The notes below the pieces were generated by a model. The model searched no databases and had not been told where the DNA came from. It saw nothing but the letters and a program-made list of their open reading frames with translations. This document shows, one piece after another, positions 27,712 through 37,316 of a stretch of DNA of 64,000 bases. Location: assembly GCF_006016075.1 (NCBI RefSeq), contig NZ_CP040093.1:1666501-1730500 (forward strand). The letters are read 5' to 3'. The stretch is from Caloramator sp. E03. GTDB taxonomy: Bacteria; Bacillota; Clostridia; Clostridiales; Caloramatoraceae. Position numbers and translations under genes: made by a program. Each line of letters starts with the position of its first letter. Position 1 is the stretch's first letter.

Positions 27712-29535
27712 ATGAGCTACGATAATTTTATATTTGCTCTTGACATTGGGACAAGAACTGTTGTTGGAGTTGTTGGATATGAGAAGGATTTTAAATTTGA
27801 GATAGTTGCTTATGAGTCTTTAGAACACAAAAGCAGGGCTATGTATGATGGACAAGTTCATGACATAGACAAAGTTGCTTCAGTTGTAATACAAGTAAAA
27901 GAAAAACTTGAAAAAAAGCTTGGTTTTCCATTGAAAAAAGTTGCAATAGCTGCTGCAGGAAGAGCATTAAAGACTAAAATGGTAAAATTCCAAAAAGAAT
28001 TTGAGTCGTTATGTGAAATAGATAATGAACTAATAAGCAGCCTTGAGATGGAAGGAATAGACCTTGCAAGGAAAAATCTTAATAATGAGCTTGGGGAAGA
28101 TGAAAAAACTATATATTATTGTGTTGGATATAGCATAATAAATTACTATTTAAATGACTATTCTATATCGTCACTTTTAGGACATAAAGCAAAATCAATT
28201 GGGGCAGATATACTTGCTACTTTTCTTCCTCAAACAGTAGTTGAAAGTCTCTATGCAGTGGTAAAAAAAGCAAATCTTGAAGTATGCAACTTAACTCTTG
28301 AGCCCATTGCAGCTATAAATGTTGCAATCCCTAAAGATTTAAGAATGCTAAACCTATGTCTTGTTGATATTGGTGCAGGAACCTCTGATATTGCAATAAC
28401 TAAAAGTGGTTCTGTAGTTGCTTATGCTATGGTGCCTATTGCAGGTGATGAAATTACTGAAGCTATATGTGAAAGTTGCCTTGTGGATTTTAATACGGCA
28501 GAGAAGATAAAACTTTCTTTATCAGGTAGTAAAAAAGAAATATCCTTTATAGATGTAATGGGCATAAAACAAGTAAAAAAGGTTGAAGAGATTGTAAAGA
28601 TTATTGAACCTGTAATTGAAAATTTAGCTGAGGCTATATGTGAAAAGGTTAAAGAATATAATGGTAAATCGCCGGCGGCAGTGTTTTTAATAGGCGGAGG
28701 AAGTAAGATTAAAAATCTTGATAAAATAGTTGCACAAAAGCTTAATTTGCCCTTAGAGAGAGTAGCTGTAAGGGGCACTGAAGTTTTAAAGGATATTAAA
28801 TTTAAAGGTAAAAAATGTTCAGGACCAGAAGCTATAACCCCTTTGGGTATTGCATTTACTGCTTTAATGCAAAAAGGTGCCGACTTTATTTATGTTAGAG
28901 TAAATGGAAAAAGTGTGAGGTTATTTAATTCAAGAAGTATGACTGTATCAGATGCACTTAGCCTTTGCGGATTTTCAGGAGATAAGATTATAGGAAGAAG
29001 TGGTAAAGCATTAAATTTTAAATTAAATGGAAATAACAGAACTATATTGGGGGAGGCAGGTAAACCCTGTGAAATATATGTAAATGGAAAAGTTGCAAAT
29101 TTAAGAACAGAGATTAATAATGGAGATGATATAGCTATTAATATAGCACAGAAAGGCAAAGATGCTGTTTTAACAGTTCAAGATTTAATGATGGAGTATG
29201 GATGCAATAATGCTTTAATAACTGTGAATGGGGTTGAGGTATTTAAGGATTATGTTATCAAAAATGATGATAATATAGAGATTAAGGTAGTGAATGATGA
29301 AATTGCAGCTGAAAAGGATATTGAAAAAGGAATAACTGTTACAGTAAATGGCAAAAGCGTCTTTTTAAATGAAAAAGATTCATATATATTTGTAGATATA
29401 TTTAACTATATAGATTTTGATGTTTCAAATGCAAAGGGGAATATTGTACTAAAGTTAAATGGTAAGGATGCTTCTTATACTGATGTTTTAAATGATGGTG
29501 ATGTAATTGATATATATTGGGGAAAGGAGGGGTGA
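27712..29535 (+). CDS. FtsA/PilM-like actin-fold ATPase with C-terminal beta-grasp-like repeats
   Basis: 607 residues from ATG 27712 (GGGGTGGGA upstream). Residues about 1-380 show the actin/FtsA fold: ALDIGTRTVVGVVGY (phosphate 1), LVDIGAGTSDIAITKSG (phosphate 2) and VFLIGGGSKIKNL (adenosine). The remaining 225 residues contain at least four repeats around a VNGK... core (YVRVNGKSVRL, IYVNGKVANL, ITVNGVEVF, VTVNGKSVFL), with turns such as INNGDDIAI and LNDGDVIDIYW, like ThiS/SLBB-type beta-grasp units. A plain FtsA has about 420 residues and no such extension. It probably links an actin-like filament to a surface or morphology function; the partner is unknown. Confidence 0.78.
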   Translation: MSYDNFIFALDIGTRTVVGVVGYEKDFKFEIVAYESLEHKSRAMYDGQVHDIDKVASVVIQVKEKLEKKLGFPLKKVAIAAAGRALKTKMVKFQKEFESLCEIDNELISSLEMEGIDLARKNLNNELGEDEKTIYYCVGYSIINYYLNDYSISSLLGHKAKSIGADILATFLPQTVVESLYAVVKKANLEVCNLTLEPIAAINVAIPKDLRMLNLCLVDIGAGTSDIAITKSGSVVAYAMVPIAGDEITEAICESCLVDFNTAEKIKLSLSGSKKEISFIDVMGIKQVKKVEEIVKIIEPVIENLAEAICEKVKEYNGKSPAAVFLIGGGSKIKNLDKIVAQKLNLPLERVAVRGTEVLKDIKFKGKKCSGPEAITPLGIAFTALMQKGADFIYVRVNGKSVRLFNSRSMTVSDALSLCGFSGDKIIGRSGKALNFKLNGNNRTILGEAGKPCEIYVNGKVANLRTEINNGDDIAINIAQKGKDAVLTVQDLMMEYGCNNALITVNGVEVFKDYVIKNDDNIEIKVVNDEIAAEKDIEKGITVTVNGKSVFLNEKDSYIFVDIFNYIDFDVSNAKGNIVLKLNGKDASYTDVLNDGDVIDIYWGKEG

Positions 29536-29536
29536 T

Positions 29537-29824
29537 ATGTCAAAGTGTAACGTAAGTTTTCAAATAATACCTAATGTTGAGGAAGAGAGGCTCTATGATG
29601 TTGTTGACAAAGTAATAGAATACATTAAATCCTGCAACGTTAGGTATGAAGTAGGACCAATGGAGACAACTATGGAGGGAGAATTGACTGAACTTTTAAG
29701 GATAGTTGAAAAATCACAAGAAATTTGTGTAAAGGAGGGTGCAAATAGAATTATTTCTGTTGTTAAGATTGATTATAAAAAAGACGGAGTCACTATTGAT
29801 GAAAAGATAAAAAAATATAGATAA
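29537..29824 (+). CDS. MTH1187/YkoF-family thiamine-binding-type protein
   Basis: 95 residues from ATG 29537 behind AAGGAGGGGTG. It begins SKCNVSFQIIPNVEEERLY and has the pattern YEVGPMETTMEGELTELL, matching the small UPF0045/MTH1187 fold that binds thiamine or pyrimidine-like ligands in related proteins. It immediately follows the FtsA-like gene (one base between stop and start) and is followed by the hexokinase gene 36 bases later. What it binds here is unknown. Confidence 0.78.
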   Translation: MSKCNVSFQIIPNVEEERLYDVVDKVIEYIKSCNVRYEVGPMETTMEGELTELLRIVEKSQEICVKEGANRIISVVKIDYKKDGVTIDEKIKKYR

Positions 29825-29860
29825 AAATTTATTATATTTTAATAAAGTGAGGGGTTTAAA

Positions 29861-31165
29861 ATGGATAGTTTAAAAAATACAGTAATAAATTTCTTGAAAA
29901 AATATGATATGTATTATGAGGATATTCATTTTAATGAAAACCGCGATGTTTTTTTAAAAGAGATGGAGGATGGTCTATGTGGAAATGAAAGTTCTCTTAA
30001 AATGATCCCTACATATATTTCTGTTGAGGGTGAAATACCTGTAAATGAGCCTGTTATAGTAATGGATGCAGGTGGAACGAATTTCAGAGTTGCAGTTGTT
30101 AGCTTTAATGAAAAATTAGAACCAACAATATCAGATTATAATGTATATCCTATGCCAGGATCTGATAAGGAAATTTCTAAAGAGGAATTTTATGATACTG
30201 TTGTAGATTATATTGAGCCTGTTATAAATAAAAGTAAGAAGATAGGATTTTGCTTTTCTTATCCAACTGAGGTACTACCAAATAAAGATGGTAAAGTTCT
30301 TCAGCTTAGTAAGCAAGTAAAAATAAACGGAATTGTAGGAGATATAATAGGAGAAAATCTTATAAAAAGAATTAAAGAAAGAGGGCTTGATGGAGACAAG
30401 AAAATAGTTATTTTAAATGATACAGTTGCAACTCTTCTTGGAGGAAAAATCTCATCTCCCAAAAAGGTATTTGATAGCTACATAGGTTTTATACTTGGTA
30501 CAGGAACTAATACATGTTATATTGAAGATATATGCAATATTAAAAAGATATCAAATATCACAGATAGTAAAAATATGATTATAAATATTGAATCAGGAGG
30601 GTTTGCAAATATAAAAAGAGGCTTGATTGATAAAGAAATGGACATGGAAACTGTTGATAAAAACCAATATATATTTGAAAAGATGATATCAGGTAGGTAC
30701 TTAGGGCCAGTAATTTTTAATGTTATTAAAAAAGCTTGTGATGAAGGAATTCTATCTAAGGAATTTTCATCAAATATAGCTAAAGTAGATATGCTCCCTT
30801 TACCTGAAGTGAGTGAATTTTTAGAATATCCATATTTCCAAAATATATTATCAAGTTGCTGTGCTAATGATAATGACCGTTTAATTTTATTTTATCTGAT
30901 TGATTTTATCATAGAAAGGGCAGCAAAACTTGTTGCTATTAATCTTGCTGCAGTTATTGTTAAATCTCAAAAGGGTAATAATCCTTTAAAGCCAATTTGT
31001 ATTACAGCAGATGGTTCAACATTCTATAAACTTAAAGACTTTAGAAAGAAGCTTGATTTTTATGTGAAAAAATATATAAATGATGAAATGGGTTATTATA
31101 TAGAATTTACAAAAATAGATAATGCACCTATAGTTGGAGCAGCTGTTGCGGGACTTATTAATTAG
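29861..31165 (+). CDS. Eukaryote-type hexokinase
   Basis: 434 residues, cytoplasmic. It should phosphorylate hexoses with ATP. Motifs of the eukaryotic hexokinase family are in order: phosphate-1 loop MDAGGTNFRVAVV, sugar-binding CFSYPTEV, catalytic Asp in ILNDTVATLLGG, LGTGTNTCYIE and the C-terminal ITADGSTFYK. Most bacteria use ROK or Glk enzymes, so this family is uncommon outside some clostridia. ATG 29861 has GTGAGGGG upstream. It is in line with the FtsA-like cluster, without a terminator in between. Confidence 0.9.
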   Translation: MDSLKNTVINFLKKYDMYYEDIHFNENRDVFLKEMEDGLCGNESSLKMIPTYISVEGEIPVNEPVIVMDAGGTNFRVAVVSFNEKLEPTISDYNVYPMPGSDKEISKEEFYDTVVDYIEPVINKSKKIGFCFSYPTEVLPNKDGKVLQLSKQVKINGIVGDIIGENLIKRIKERGLDGDKKIVILNDTVATLLGGKISSPKKVFDSYIGFILGTGTNTCYIEDICNIKKISNITDSKNMIINIESGGFANIKRGLIDKEMDMETVDKNQYIFEKMISGRYLGPVIFNVIKKACDEGILSKEFSSNIAKVDMLPLPEVSEFLEYPYFQNILSSCCANDNDRLILFYLIDFIIERAAKLVAINLAAVIVKSQKGNNPLKPICITADGSTFYKLKDFRKKLDFYVKKYINDEMGYYIEFTKIDNAPIVGAAVAGLIN

Positions 31166-31220
31166 TATAATCAGTATGCTTTTGTTTAATGAGCTTATAG
31201 GATGTTAAAGCTTATTAATA

Positions 31221-31246
31221 GAAGTTGCATTTTAAAATGCAACTTC
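31221..31246 (+). terminator. Hairpin after the hexokinase gene (possible terminator)
   Basis: A perfect 13-base inverted repeat, GAAGTTGCATTTT/AAAATGCAACTTC. It has only CTTC-TTAATG after it and no proper T-run, so it could be a weak terminator or a structured transcript end. Confidence 0.5.
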
Positions 31247-31404
31247 TTAATGAACAAAATCAAGCTAAGCATTATATAGGCTCTTTTGTTTTTATATGAT
31301 TATAACTATATACAGTATAAATACAGGATTTAACTTTTACTAAATGAAACAAAATAATATTAAATTATTTATTTTATACGGAAAATTATAAAAGGGGTGA
31401 TATT

Positions 31405-33438
31405 ATGTTTAGCAATATTGATATAAGTGAGGCTATGACAATAAAGCTTGATGATGAGCTTCCAAAGATGCCCGAGTTTATACCTGGCATTAGAAGAGCA
31501 CCAGATAGAGGTTTTACTTTAACTAAAGAGCAAACTGAAATAGCTTTAAAAAATGCATTAAGATATATACCAGAAAAGTATCATGAAATACTTGCCCCAG
31601 AGTTTTTAAATGAACTTATGACAAGAGGAAGAATATATGGCTATAGATTTAGGCCGGAGGGAAGAATATACGGTAAGCCTATTGATGAATATAAGGGAAA
31701 CTGCATAGAGGGAAAGGCTTTTCAGGTTATGATAGACAATAACCTTGACTTTGAAGTGGCCCTTTATCCTTATGAACTTGTAACTTATGGTGAAACAGGT
31801 CAGGTATGTCAGAACTGGATGCAATATAGGCTAATAAAGAAGTACCTTGAAGTTATGACAGATCAACAAACTCTTGTAATAGAATCAGGACATCCTTTAG
31901 GGCTTTTCAAATCAAAGCCTGATGCACCAAGGGTAATTATAACAAATGCAATGATGGTTGGTATGTTTGACAATCAAAAGGATTGGCATTATGCTATGCA
32001 AATGGGAGTTGCAAATTATGGACAGATGACAGCAGGAGGATGGATGTATATAGGTCCTCAGGGAATAGTTCATGGTACTTTTAATACCATACTAAATGCT
32101 GGACGTAAAAAGCTTGGTATAGGGCCAACAGAGGATTTAAGAGGACACCTTTTCATATCCTCAGGTCTTGGGGGAATGAGTGGAGCTCAGCCAAAGGCTG
32201 CAGAGATTGCTAATGCGGTTGGAATTATAGCTGAAGTTGATTATTCAAGAATAAAAACAAGATATGATCAGGGCTGGGTAAAGACGATTTCTGATGATCT
32301 TGATGAGGTTTTCAGAATTGCTGATGAATATTTAAAGAAAAAGGAACCAATGTCTATAGCATATTATGGTAACATAGTAGATTTACTTGAATATGTTGTT
32401 AAGCATAATATAAAAGTTGAGCTTTTATCTGATCAGACTTCCTGCCATGCTGTATACGATGGAGGATACTGCCCTCAGGGACTAACCTTTGAAGAAAGAA
32501 CAAAGCTTTTAAAAACAGATAGGAATAAATTCAAAGAATATGTAGATAGAAGTTTAAGGAGGCATTTTGAACTTATAAAAACTCTTGTTGACAGAGGAGC
32601 TTACTTCTTTGATTATGGGAACTCCTTTATGAAGGCAGTATTTGATGCAGGAGTTAAAGAGATATCAAAAAATGGTGTTGATGAAAGGGATGGATTTATA
32701 TTCCCATCCTATGTTGAAGATATAATGGGTCCAGAGCTTTTTGATTATGGATATGGACCATTTAGGTGGGTATGTCTTAGTGGAAAAAAGGATGATCTTA
32801 TTAAAACTGACCATGCTGCAATGGAGTGTATAGATCCAAATAGAAGAGGACAAGATAGGGATAATTATATATGGATAAGAGATGCAGAAAAGAATAATCT
32901 TGTTGTTGGAACACAGGCAAGAATTTTATATCAGGATGCTTATGGAAGAATGAAAATAGCATTAAAATTTAATGAAATGGTAAGAAAAGGTGAAGTAGGG
33001 CCTATTATGCTTGGCCGTGATCATCATGATGTTAGTGGAACTGATTCACCTTTTAGAGAAACGGCTAATATAAAGGATGGAAGCAATATAATGGCTGATA
33101 TGGCAGTTCAATGCTTTGCAGGCAATGCAGCCCGTGGAATGAGCCTTGTAGCACTCCATAACGGCGGAGGTGTTGGAATAGGAAAGGCTATAAATGGAGG
33201 CTTTGGACTTGTACTTGATGGAAGTGAAAGAGTTGATGAAATTATAAAATCTGCAATGCTTTGGGATGTTATGGGTGGCGTTGCAAGACGTGCCTGGGCA
33301 AGGAATGAACATTCAATTGAAACAAGTATTGAATACAATAAGCTTAATGAAGGAACAGATCACATAACACTTCCATATATAGCTTCTGATGATTTAGTTA
33401 AGAGAGTCGTTGAAGAAGGATTTAAAAGCAGAAAATAA
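31405..33438 (+). CDS. hutU: Urocanate hydratase (long type)
   Basis: 677 residues. It hydrates urocanate to imidazolone propionate, the second step of histidine breakdown, with tightly bound NAD. Recognisable segments include NYGQMTAGGWMYIGPQGIVHGT, SSGLGGMSGAQPKAAEIA and, near the end, LALHNGGGVGIGKAINGG-like residues (here VALHNGGGVGIGKAINGGFG). The length resembles the long animal/clostridial form of about 676 residues, not the 550-residue proteobacterial form. ATG 31405 behind AAGGGGTG. It leads a three-gene operon with ftcD and the cyclodeaminase; no hutH or hutI is adjacent. Confidence 0.95.
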   Translation: MFSNIDISEAMTIKLDDELPKMPEFIPGIRRAPDRGFTLTKEQTEIALKNALRYIPEKYHEILAPEFLNELMTRGRIYGYRFRPEGRIYGKPIDEYKGNCIEGKAFQVMIDNNLDFEVALYPYELVTYGETGQVCQNWMQYRLIKKYLEVMTDQQTLVIESGHPLGLFKSKPDAPRVIITNAMMVGMFDNQKDWHYAMQMGVANYGQMTAGGWMYIGPQGIVHGTFNTILNAGRKKLGIGPTEDLRGHLFISSGLGGMSGAQPKAAEIANAVGIIAEVDYSRIKTRYDQGWVKTISDDLDEVFRIADEYLKKKEPMSIAYYGNIVDLLEYVVKHNIKVELLSDQTSCHAVYDGGYCPQGLTFEERTKLLKTDRNKFKEYVDRSLRRHFELIKTLVDRGAYFFDYGNSFMKAVFDAGVKEISKNGVDERDGFIFPSYVEDIMGPELFDYGYGPFRWVCLSGKKDDLIKTDHAAMECIDPNRRGQDRDNYIWIRDAEKNNLVVGTQARILYQDAYGRMKIALKFNEMVRKGEVGPIMLGRDHHDVSGTDSPFRETANIKDGSNIMADMAVQCFAGNAARGMSLVALHNGGGVGIGKAINGGFGLVLDGSERVDEIIKSAMLWDVMGGVARRAWARNEHSIETSIEYNKLNEGTDHITLPYIASDDLVKRVVEEGFKSRK

Positions 33439-33459
33439 TATAAAGGATTGGTGATACTT

Positions 33460-34356
33460 ATGAAAAAAATTATAGAGTGCGTACCCAATTTTAGTGAAGG
33501 AAGAGATCTTGAAAAAATCGAAAAGATAGTAAATCCCTTTAGAGGAAGGGATAATGTTAAGCTTCTTGATTATAAAAGGGATGAGGATCATAACAGGCTT
33601 GTTGTAACAGTTGTTGGAGAGCCCGATGCTGTTGCAGAAGCTGTAATAGATGCAATAGGTGTTGCAATTGAAGTTATTGATATGAGATTACATAAAGGTC
33701 AGCATCCAAGAATGGGAGCTGTTGATGTTGTTCCATTTATTCCCATTAAAAATATAAGCATGACTGAGGCAGTTGAGCTTTCAAAAGAAGTGGCTGCGAA
33801 AGTTGCAGAAAAATATAACCTGCCTGTATACCTTTATGAAAAATCAGCTACCTCAGCTGAGAGGGAAAACCTTGCTAATATTAGAAAAGGTGAATTTGAA
33901 GGTATGTTTGAAAAGATAAAACAGCCTCAGTGGAAGCCAGACTTTGGTCCTCAAGAAGTTCATCCGACAGCAGGAGTTGTTGCAATAGGAGCAAGAATGC
34001 CCCTTGTTGCCTTTAATGTAAACCTTGGAACAAACAACTTAGAGATAGCAAATAAAATTGCTAAAAATGTAAGGTTTATAGGTGGAGGGTTAAGATACTG
34101 TAAAGCTATAGGAGTTGAGCTTAAGGATAGGGGAATAGTTCAGGTTTCAATGAATATGACTGATTATACCAAAACAGCCCTTTATAGGGCGTTTGAGCTT
34201 ATTAAGATAGAGGCAAAGCGCTTTGGAGTTAGTGTTGTAGGGAGTGAAATAATAGGGCTTGTTCCAATGGAGGCATTAATTGATACAGCAGTTTATTATC
34301 TTGGAGTTGAGGATTTTTCAATGGAACAGATTTTAGAAACAAGAATAATGGAATAG
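33460..34356 (+). CDS. ftcD: Glutamate formimidoyltransferase
   Basis: 298 residues from ATG 33460, which has AAAGGATTGGTGA upstream. It moves the formimino group of formiminoglutamate to tetrahydrofolate, giving glutamate. The N-terminal motif ECVPNFSEGRD and the HPRMGAVDVVPFIP segment identify the family. In mammals this domain is fused to the cyclodeaminase; here the cyclodeaminase is encoded next, 10 bases downstream. Confidence 0.95.
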   Translation: MKKIIECVPNFSEGRDLEKIEKIVNPFRGRDNVKLLDYKRDEDHNRLVVTVVGEPDAVAEAVIDAIGVAIEVIDMRLHKGQHPRMGAVDVVPFIPIKNISMTEAVELSKEVAAKVAEKYNLPVYLYEKSATSAERENLANIRKGEFEGMFEKIKQPQWKPDFGPQEVHPTAGVVAIGARMPLVAFNVNLGTNNLEIANKIAKNVRFIGGGLRYCKAIGVELKDRGIVQVSMNMTDYTKTALYRAFELIKIEAKRFGVSVVGSEIIGLVPMEALIDTAVYYLGVEDFSMEQILETRIME

Positions 34357-34366
34357 GAGGAATTTT

Positions 34367-34984
34367 ATGTTAGCACAAAAAAGTATTGCAGAATTTTTAA
34401 ATGAAACTGCTTCAAGTTCTCCAGTACCAGGTGGTGGAAGTATTGCAGCACTATCTGGTGCCATTGCTGCAGCATTAACGGAGATGGTTGCAAATCTTAC
34501 CGTTGGTAAAAAAGGATATGAAAATGTACAAGAGGATATGCCAAGCATTATTAAGATAACAGAAGAATATAGGCATAGTTTTATTAGAGATATAGATGAG
34601 GATGCAGAGTCTTTTAATAAATTTATGATAGCTCTAAAAATGCCAAAGAGTAGTGAAGAAGAAATAAAGATTAGAAAGGAAGCTATTGAGAAGGCTTCAA
34701 AAGAAGCGGCACTTGTTCCTTTAAAGGTTGCAAAGGATGCATTAAAGCTTATGGATACAGTTGAAGAAATAGTTATAAAGGGAAATAAAAATGCAATAAC
34801 CGATGGGGCAGTAGCTGCAATGATGGCAAGAACTGCAGTTTTATCAGCTCTTTATAATGTAAAGATTAATCTTCTTTCAATAAAAGATGAAATGTTTGTA
34901 CATAAAATCTCTAAAGAAGTTGAAGAAATTGAAGGTAAGGCATTAGAAAGAGAAAAGGAGATACTCTCAAAGGTAGTATTATAA
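34367..34984 (+). CDS. fchA: Formimidotetrahydrofolate cyclodeaminase / methenyl-THF cyclohydrolase family
   Basis: 205 residues, mostly helical. It releases ammonia from formimino-THF to give methenyl-THF, completing the folate-dependent end of histidine degradation. The conserved start SSPVPGGGSIAALSGAIAAAL and the IDEDAESFNKFMIALKMPK segment are typical. ATG 34367 lies behind AGGAGG. In acetogens and purine fermenters the same family is called fchA; the hutU-ftcD neighbourhood favours the cyclodeaminase role here. Confidence 0.92.
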   Translation: MLAQKSIAEFLNETASSSPVPGGGSIAALSGAIAAALTEMVANLTVGKKGYENVQEDMPSIIKITEEYRHSFIRDIDEDAESFNKFMIALKMPKSSEEEIKIRKEAIEKASKEAALVPLKVAKDALKLMDTVEEIVIKGNKNAITDGAVAAMMARTAVLSALYNVKINLLSIKDEMFVHKISKEVEEIEGKALEREKEILSKVVL

Positions 34985-34994
34985 AATACAAGGT

Positions 34995-35024
34995 AAGGGT
35001 TCATATATTATGAGCCCTTTAATA
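34995..35024 (+). terminator. Terminator of the hutU operon
   Basis: AAGGGTTCAT (34995-35004) pairs with ATGAGCCCTT (35010-35019), with one G-T pair, followed by TTAATATT. It stands just after the cyclodeaminase stop. Confidence 0.65.
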
Positions 35025-35085
35025 TTATGCCGACAAAGGGAAATTATGGCGTAGAAGCACTTTAATTATTTAAAAATCTATAAAT

Positions 35086-36681
35086 TTAAAGTTTACCAGA
35101 GCGAAGAATGGATATTAAAAGCCAAAATCCTAAAAAGGCAGCAGCAATATAGCCGGTTATACCAATTAAGGATATACCGAATATTTTAGGACCAATATTT
35201 GTGTTTAATATTAATGATGATCCAATTATAAAGGATGAAGTTATAATTGCAAAAATAAGCCTATTAACCATTTTATTAAGTTCTAATACTTGTTTTGTTA
35301 AATTTCTGTGTTCAAGCTGCACTTTTGCTCTGCCATTTAATATAAAATTACAGAGCTTAATTAATTTTGAAGGGAGCTCCATACTACTTTTTGAAAAGGA
35401 ATAAGTATTTGTAAAAATTTCATTAAAGGAAGGTATATTATGAAGCTGTATGTTTGATTTTACATAAGGTATAGCTATATCTAAAATGTTTATATCAGGC
35501 GATATTTTTGCAACAACTCCTTCGATTATAACAAGGCCTCGAATAAGCAGTGTTAGATCCTTTGGGAGTTGAATATTGTTTTGTTTTGCGGCATTAAATA
35601 TATCTTGAAGCATAGAAGATATTTTAATGTTTTTAAGGGATGTGGACAGATAGTTTAAAAAAAGGGAATCTATATCTTCGTATAATTTATTCTTATTTAC
35701 CATGCCTTTTTTAATACCAATTGTCATGATTACTTGTATTAGCTTATCTATATCATTTAATGCTATTGCTATTATAGCTTCATTTAAGGCGTTCCTTAGG
35801 GGAGGGGACAATGTACCCATAATTCCAAAGTCAATGTAGTAGATTTTATTATTCTTTATTATTATATTCCCTGGGTGGGGATCCCCATGGAAAAAGCCAT
35901 CTTTGAAAATTTGCTTAAAATATGATAGTGCAAGCTTTTTACCTATATCGTTTAAATCATATCCTTCTTCTTTTAAAGAGTTTAAATCAGATATTTTAAT
36001 ACCATCTATATATTCCATAGCTATTATTTTCTTTGTAGTAAGAGACCAGATTATTTCAGGACAGGATACAAATTTTACATCTTCATTTAACTCTTTGAAC
36101 TTTTCTATACATCTTGCTTCATTTTTAAAATTAAGTTCCCTTCTTGTTGATAAAAGTATCTCATCAAGAGCTTCTAATGGATCAATAAGCGTATCCTTAA
36201 ATCTAGCCTTGGTTAGGTTTACAATTCTTTTTAATATAGCAATATCAAGCTCCATATCTTCTTCTATATTAGGACGTTGTATTTTTATTATAACTTTTCT
36301 TCCATCTTTTAAAATTGCTTTATGTGCCTGAGCGATAGAGGCCGAGGCTATGGGTACCTTGCCAAATTCATCAAATACATCATATATATCTTTTTTTAAT
36401 TCTTTATAGAAAATTTTTTTTATTTCTTCAAATGAACAGTAGGATGTATTGTCTTGAAGCTTTTGAAGTTCTATTATGTATTCTTCAGGCAGAATATCTG
36501 GCCTTGTACTTAGTATTTGACCAATTTTTATAAATGTTGGGCCCAGTTCTTCAAAGGCCTTTTTTAAGTTGAAAGGGGAGTTTTTACCACTATTTATCTT
36601 GTTGTCTACAATATATCCGAAACCGTACTTAGCCATAACTTTTATTATTTGTTTAAATCTAAGTAATGCTCTATTGCTCAT
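35086..36681 (-). CDS. UbiB/ADCK-like (AarF/ABC1) protein kinase
   Basis: 531 residues. The atypical-kinase features are in order: KIGQ motif GPTFIKIGQILSTRPD near residue 50, ATP-binding VIIKIQRP, catalytic HGDPHPGN, then YIDFGIMG. Two membrane helices close the C-terminus (RLIFAIITSSFIIGSSLIL and GYIAAAFLGFWLLISIL). In aerobes such proteins help make ubiquinone; in clostridia the role is unknown. It lies downstream of, and probably partly uncoupled from, the phasin-like gene by a hairpin at 36701-36726. Confidence 0.9.
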   Translation of the reverse strand: MSNRALLRFKQIIKVMAKYGFGYIVDNKINSGKNSPFNLKKAFEELGPTFIKIGQILSTRPDILPEEYIIELQKLQDNTSYCSFEEIKKIFYKELKKDIYDVFDEFGKVPIASASIAQAHKAILKDGRKVIIKIQRPNIEEDMELDIAILKRIVNLTKARFKDTLIDPLEALDEILLSTRRELNFKNEARCIEKFKELNEDVKFVSCPEIIWSLTTKKIIAMEYIDGIKISDLNSLKEEGYDLNDIGKKLALSYFKQIFKDGFFHGDPHPGNIIIKNNKIYYIDFGIMGTLSPPLRNALNEAIIAIALNDIDKLIQVIMTIGIKKGMVNKNKLYEDIDSLFLNYLSTSLKNIKISSMLQDIFNAAKQNNIQLPKDLTLLIRGLVIIEGVVAKISPDINILDIAIPYVKSNIQLHNIPSFNEIFTNTYSFSKSSMELPSKLIKLCNFILNGRAKVQLEHRNLTKQVLELNKMVNRLIFAIITSSFIIGSSLILNTNIGPKIFGISLIGITGYIAAAFLGFWLLISILRSGKL

Positions 36682-36700
36682 ATTTCACCAACCCTGTATG

Positions 36701-36726
36701 AAAAATTAGCCATACGGATGTATGGC
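36701..36726 (-). terminator. Hairpin between the phasin-like gene and the UbiB-like gene
   Basis: GCCATAC (36709-36715) and GTATGGC (36720-36726) form a stem. On the minus strand it is followed by TAATTTTT, so it probably terminates part of the transcripts from the phasin-like gene before the kinase gene. Confidence 0.65.
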
Positions 36727-37041
36727 CTATTTGTTTATTTTCTTTTCAAGTTCTGATAGCCTATTTTTAATTTCTTCTATTTCATTTTTTGTAGCAAAAT
36801 TCATATCTCTTAGAAGCTCTACCATTTCTTCTTTTGTTATTGGTTTTGATTTTTCTTCTTTGTTAGTTTCCGGTATATTTTCTTTAACTACTTTTTTAAG
36901 CTCTTCTCTTAATTCCTTTCCTTGATCGATAGTAAGCTGCCCTTTTTTAATAAATTCATCTATTAGCTCAGAGGCTTTTTCGTAGCTATAAGCTACAGAT
37001 CCAACTCCTGCAAGTAATAATTTTTTCAATTCTTCTTTCAT
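36727..37041 (-). CDS. Phasin-like coiled-coil protein
   Basis: 104 residues, almost entirely helical. The opening LLLAGVGSVAYSYEKASELIDE resembles the PhaF/phasin-like proteins of Firmicutes, with a lysine- and glutamate-rich coiled coil from residue 30 on and a heptad-like end (IEEIKNRLSELEKKI). No polyhydroxyalkanoate genes are in the window. Such genes are often next to UbiB-like kinase genes, as here. It has a strong AAGGAGGG upstream of ATG 37041. Confidence 0.75.
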   Translation of the reverse strand: MKEELKKLLLAGVGSVAYSYEKASELIDEFIKKGQLTIDQGKELREELKKVVKENIPETNKEEKSKPITKEEMVELLRDMNFATKNEIEEIKNRLSELEKKINK

Positions 37042-37316
37042 AATAATCCCTCCTTTTAATTATAATTATACTACTTAGTACAAAATATATGTAAATATTT
37101 TTTATAAATAATAAATAATATATTTAAAACAATAATTTACCATGGGGTTTATTAAAATAAATTTTTGCTATATTTTATACTATTTTTATTTTAATAGAAT
37201 ATGAAAAACAAAATAAGGCAATATAATAGATGAAATGATAGCATGAGTACTTTTGCAATTTTGAATTTTTTGGTATACTATTACCAACATTTTAGAATTA
37301 CAAAAGAGGTGTTGAT

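Noticed and set aside
31166-31404. Small gene or riboswitch ahead of hutU
   Set aside because: Only a hairpin without a T-run and AT-rich sequence; no conserved element recognised.
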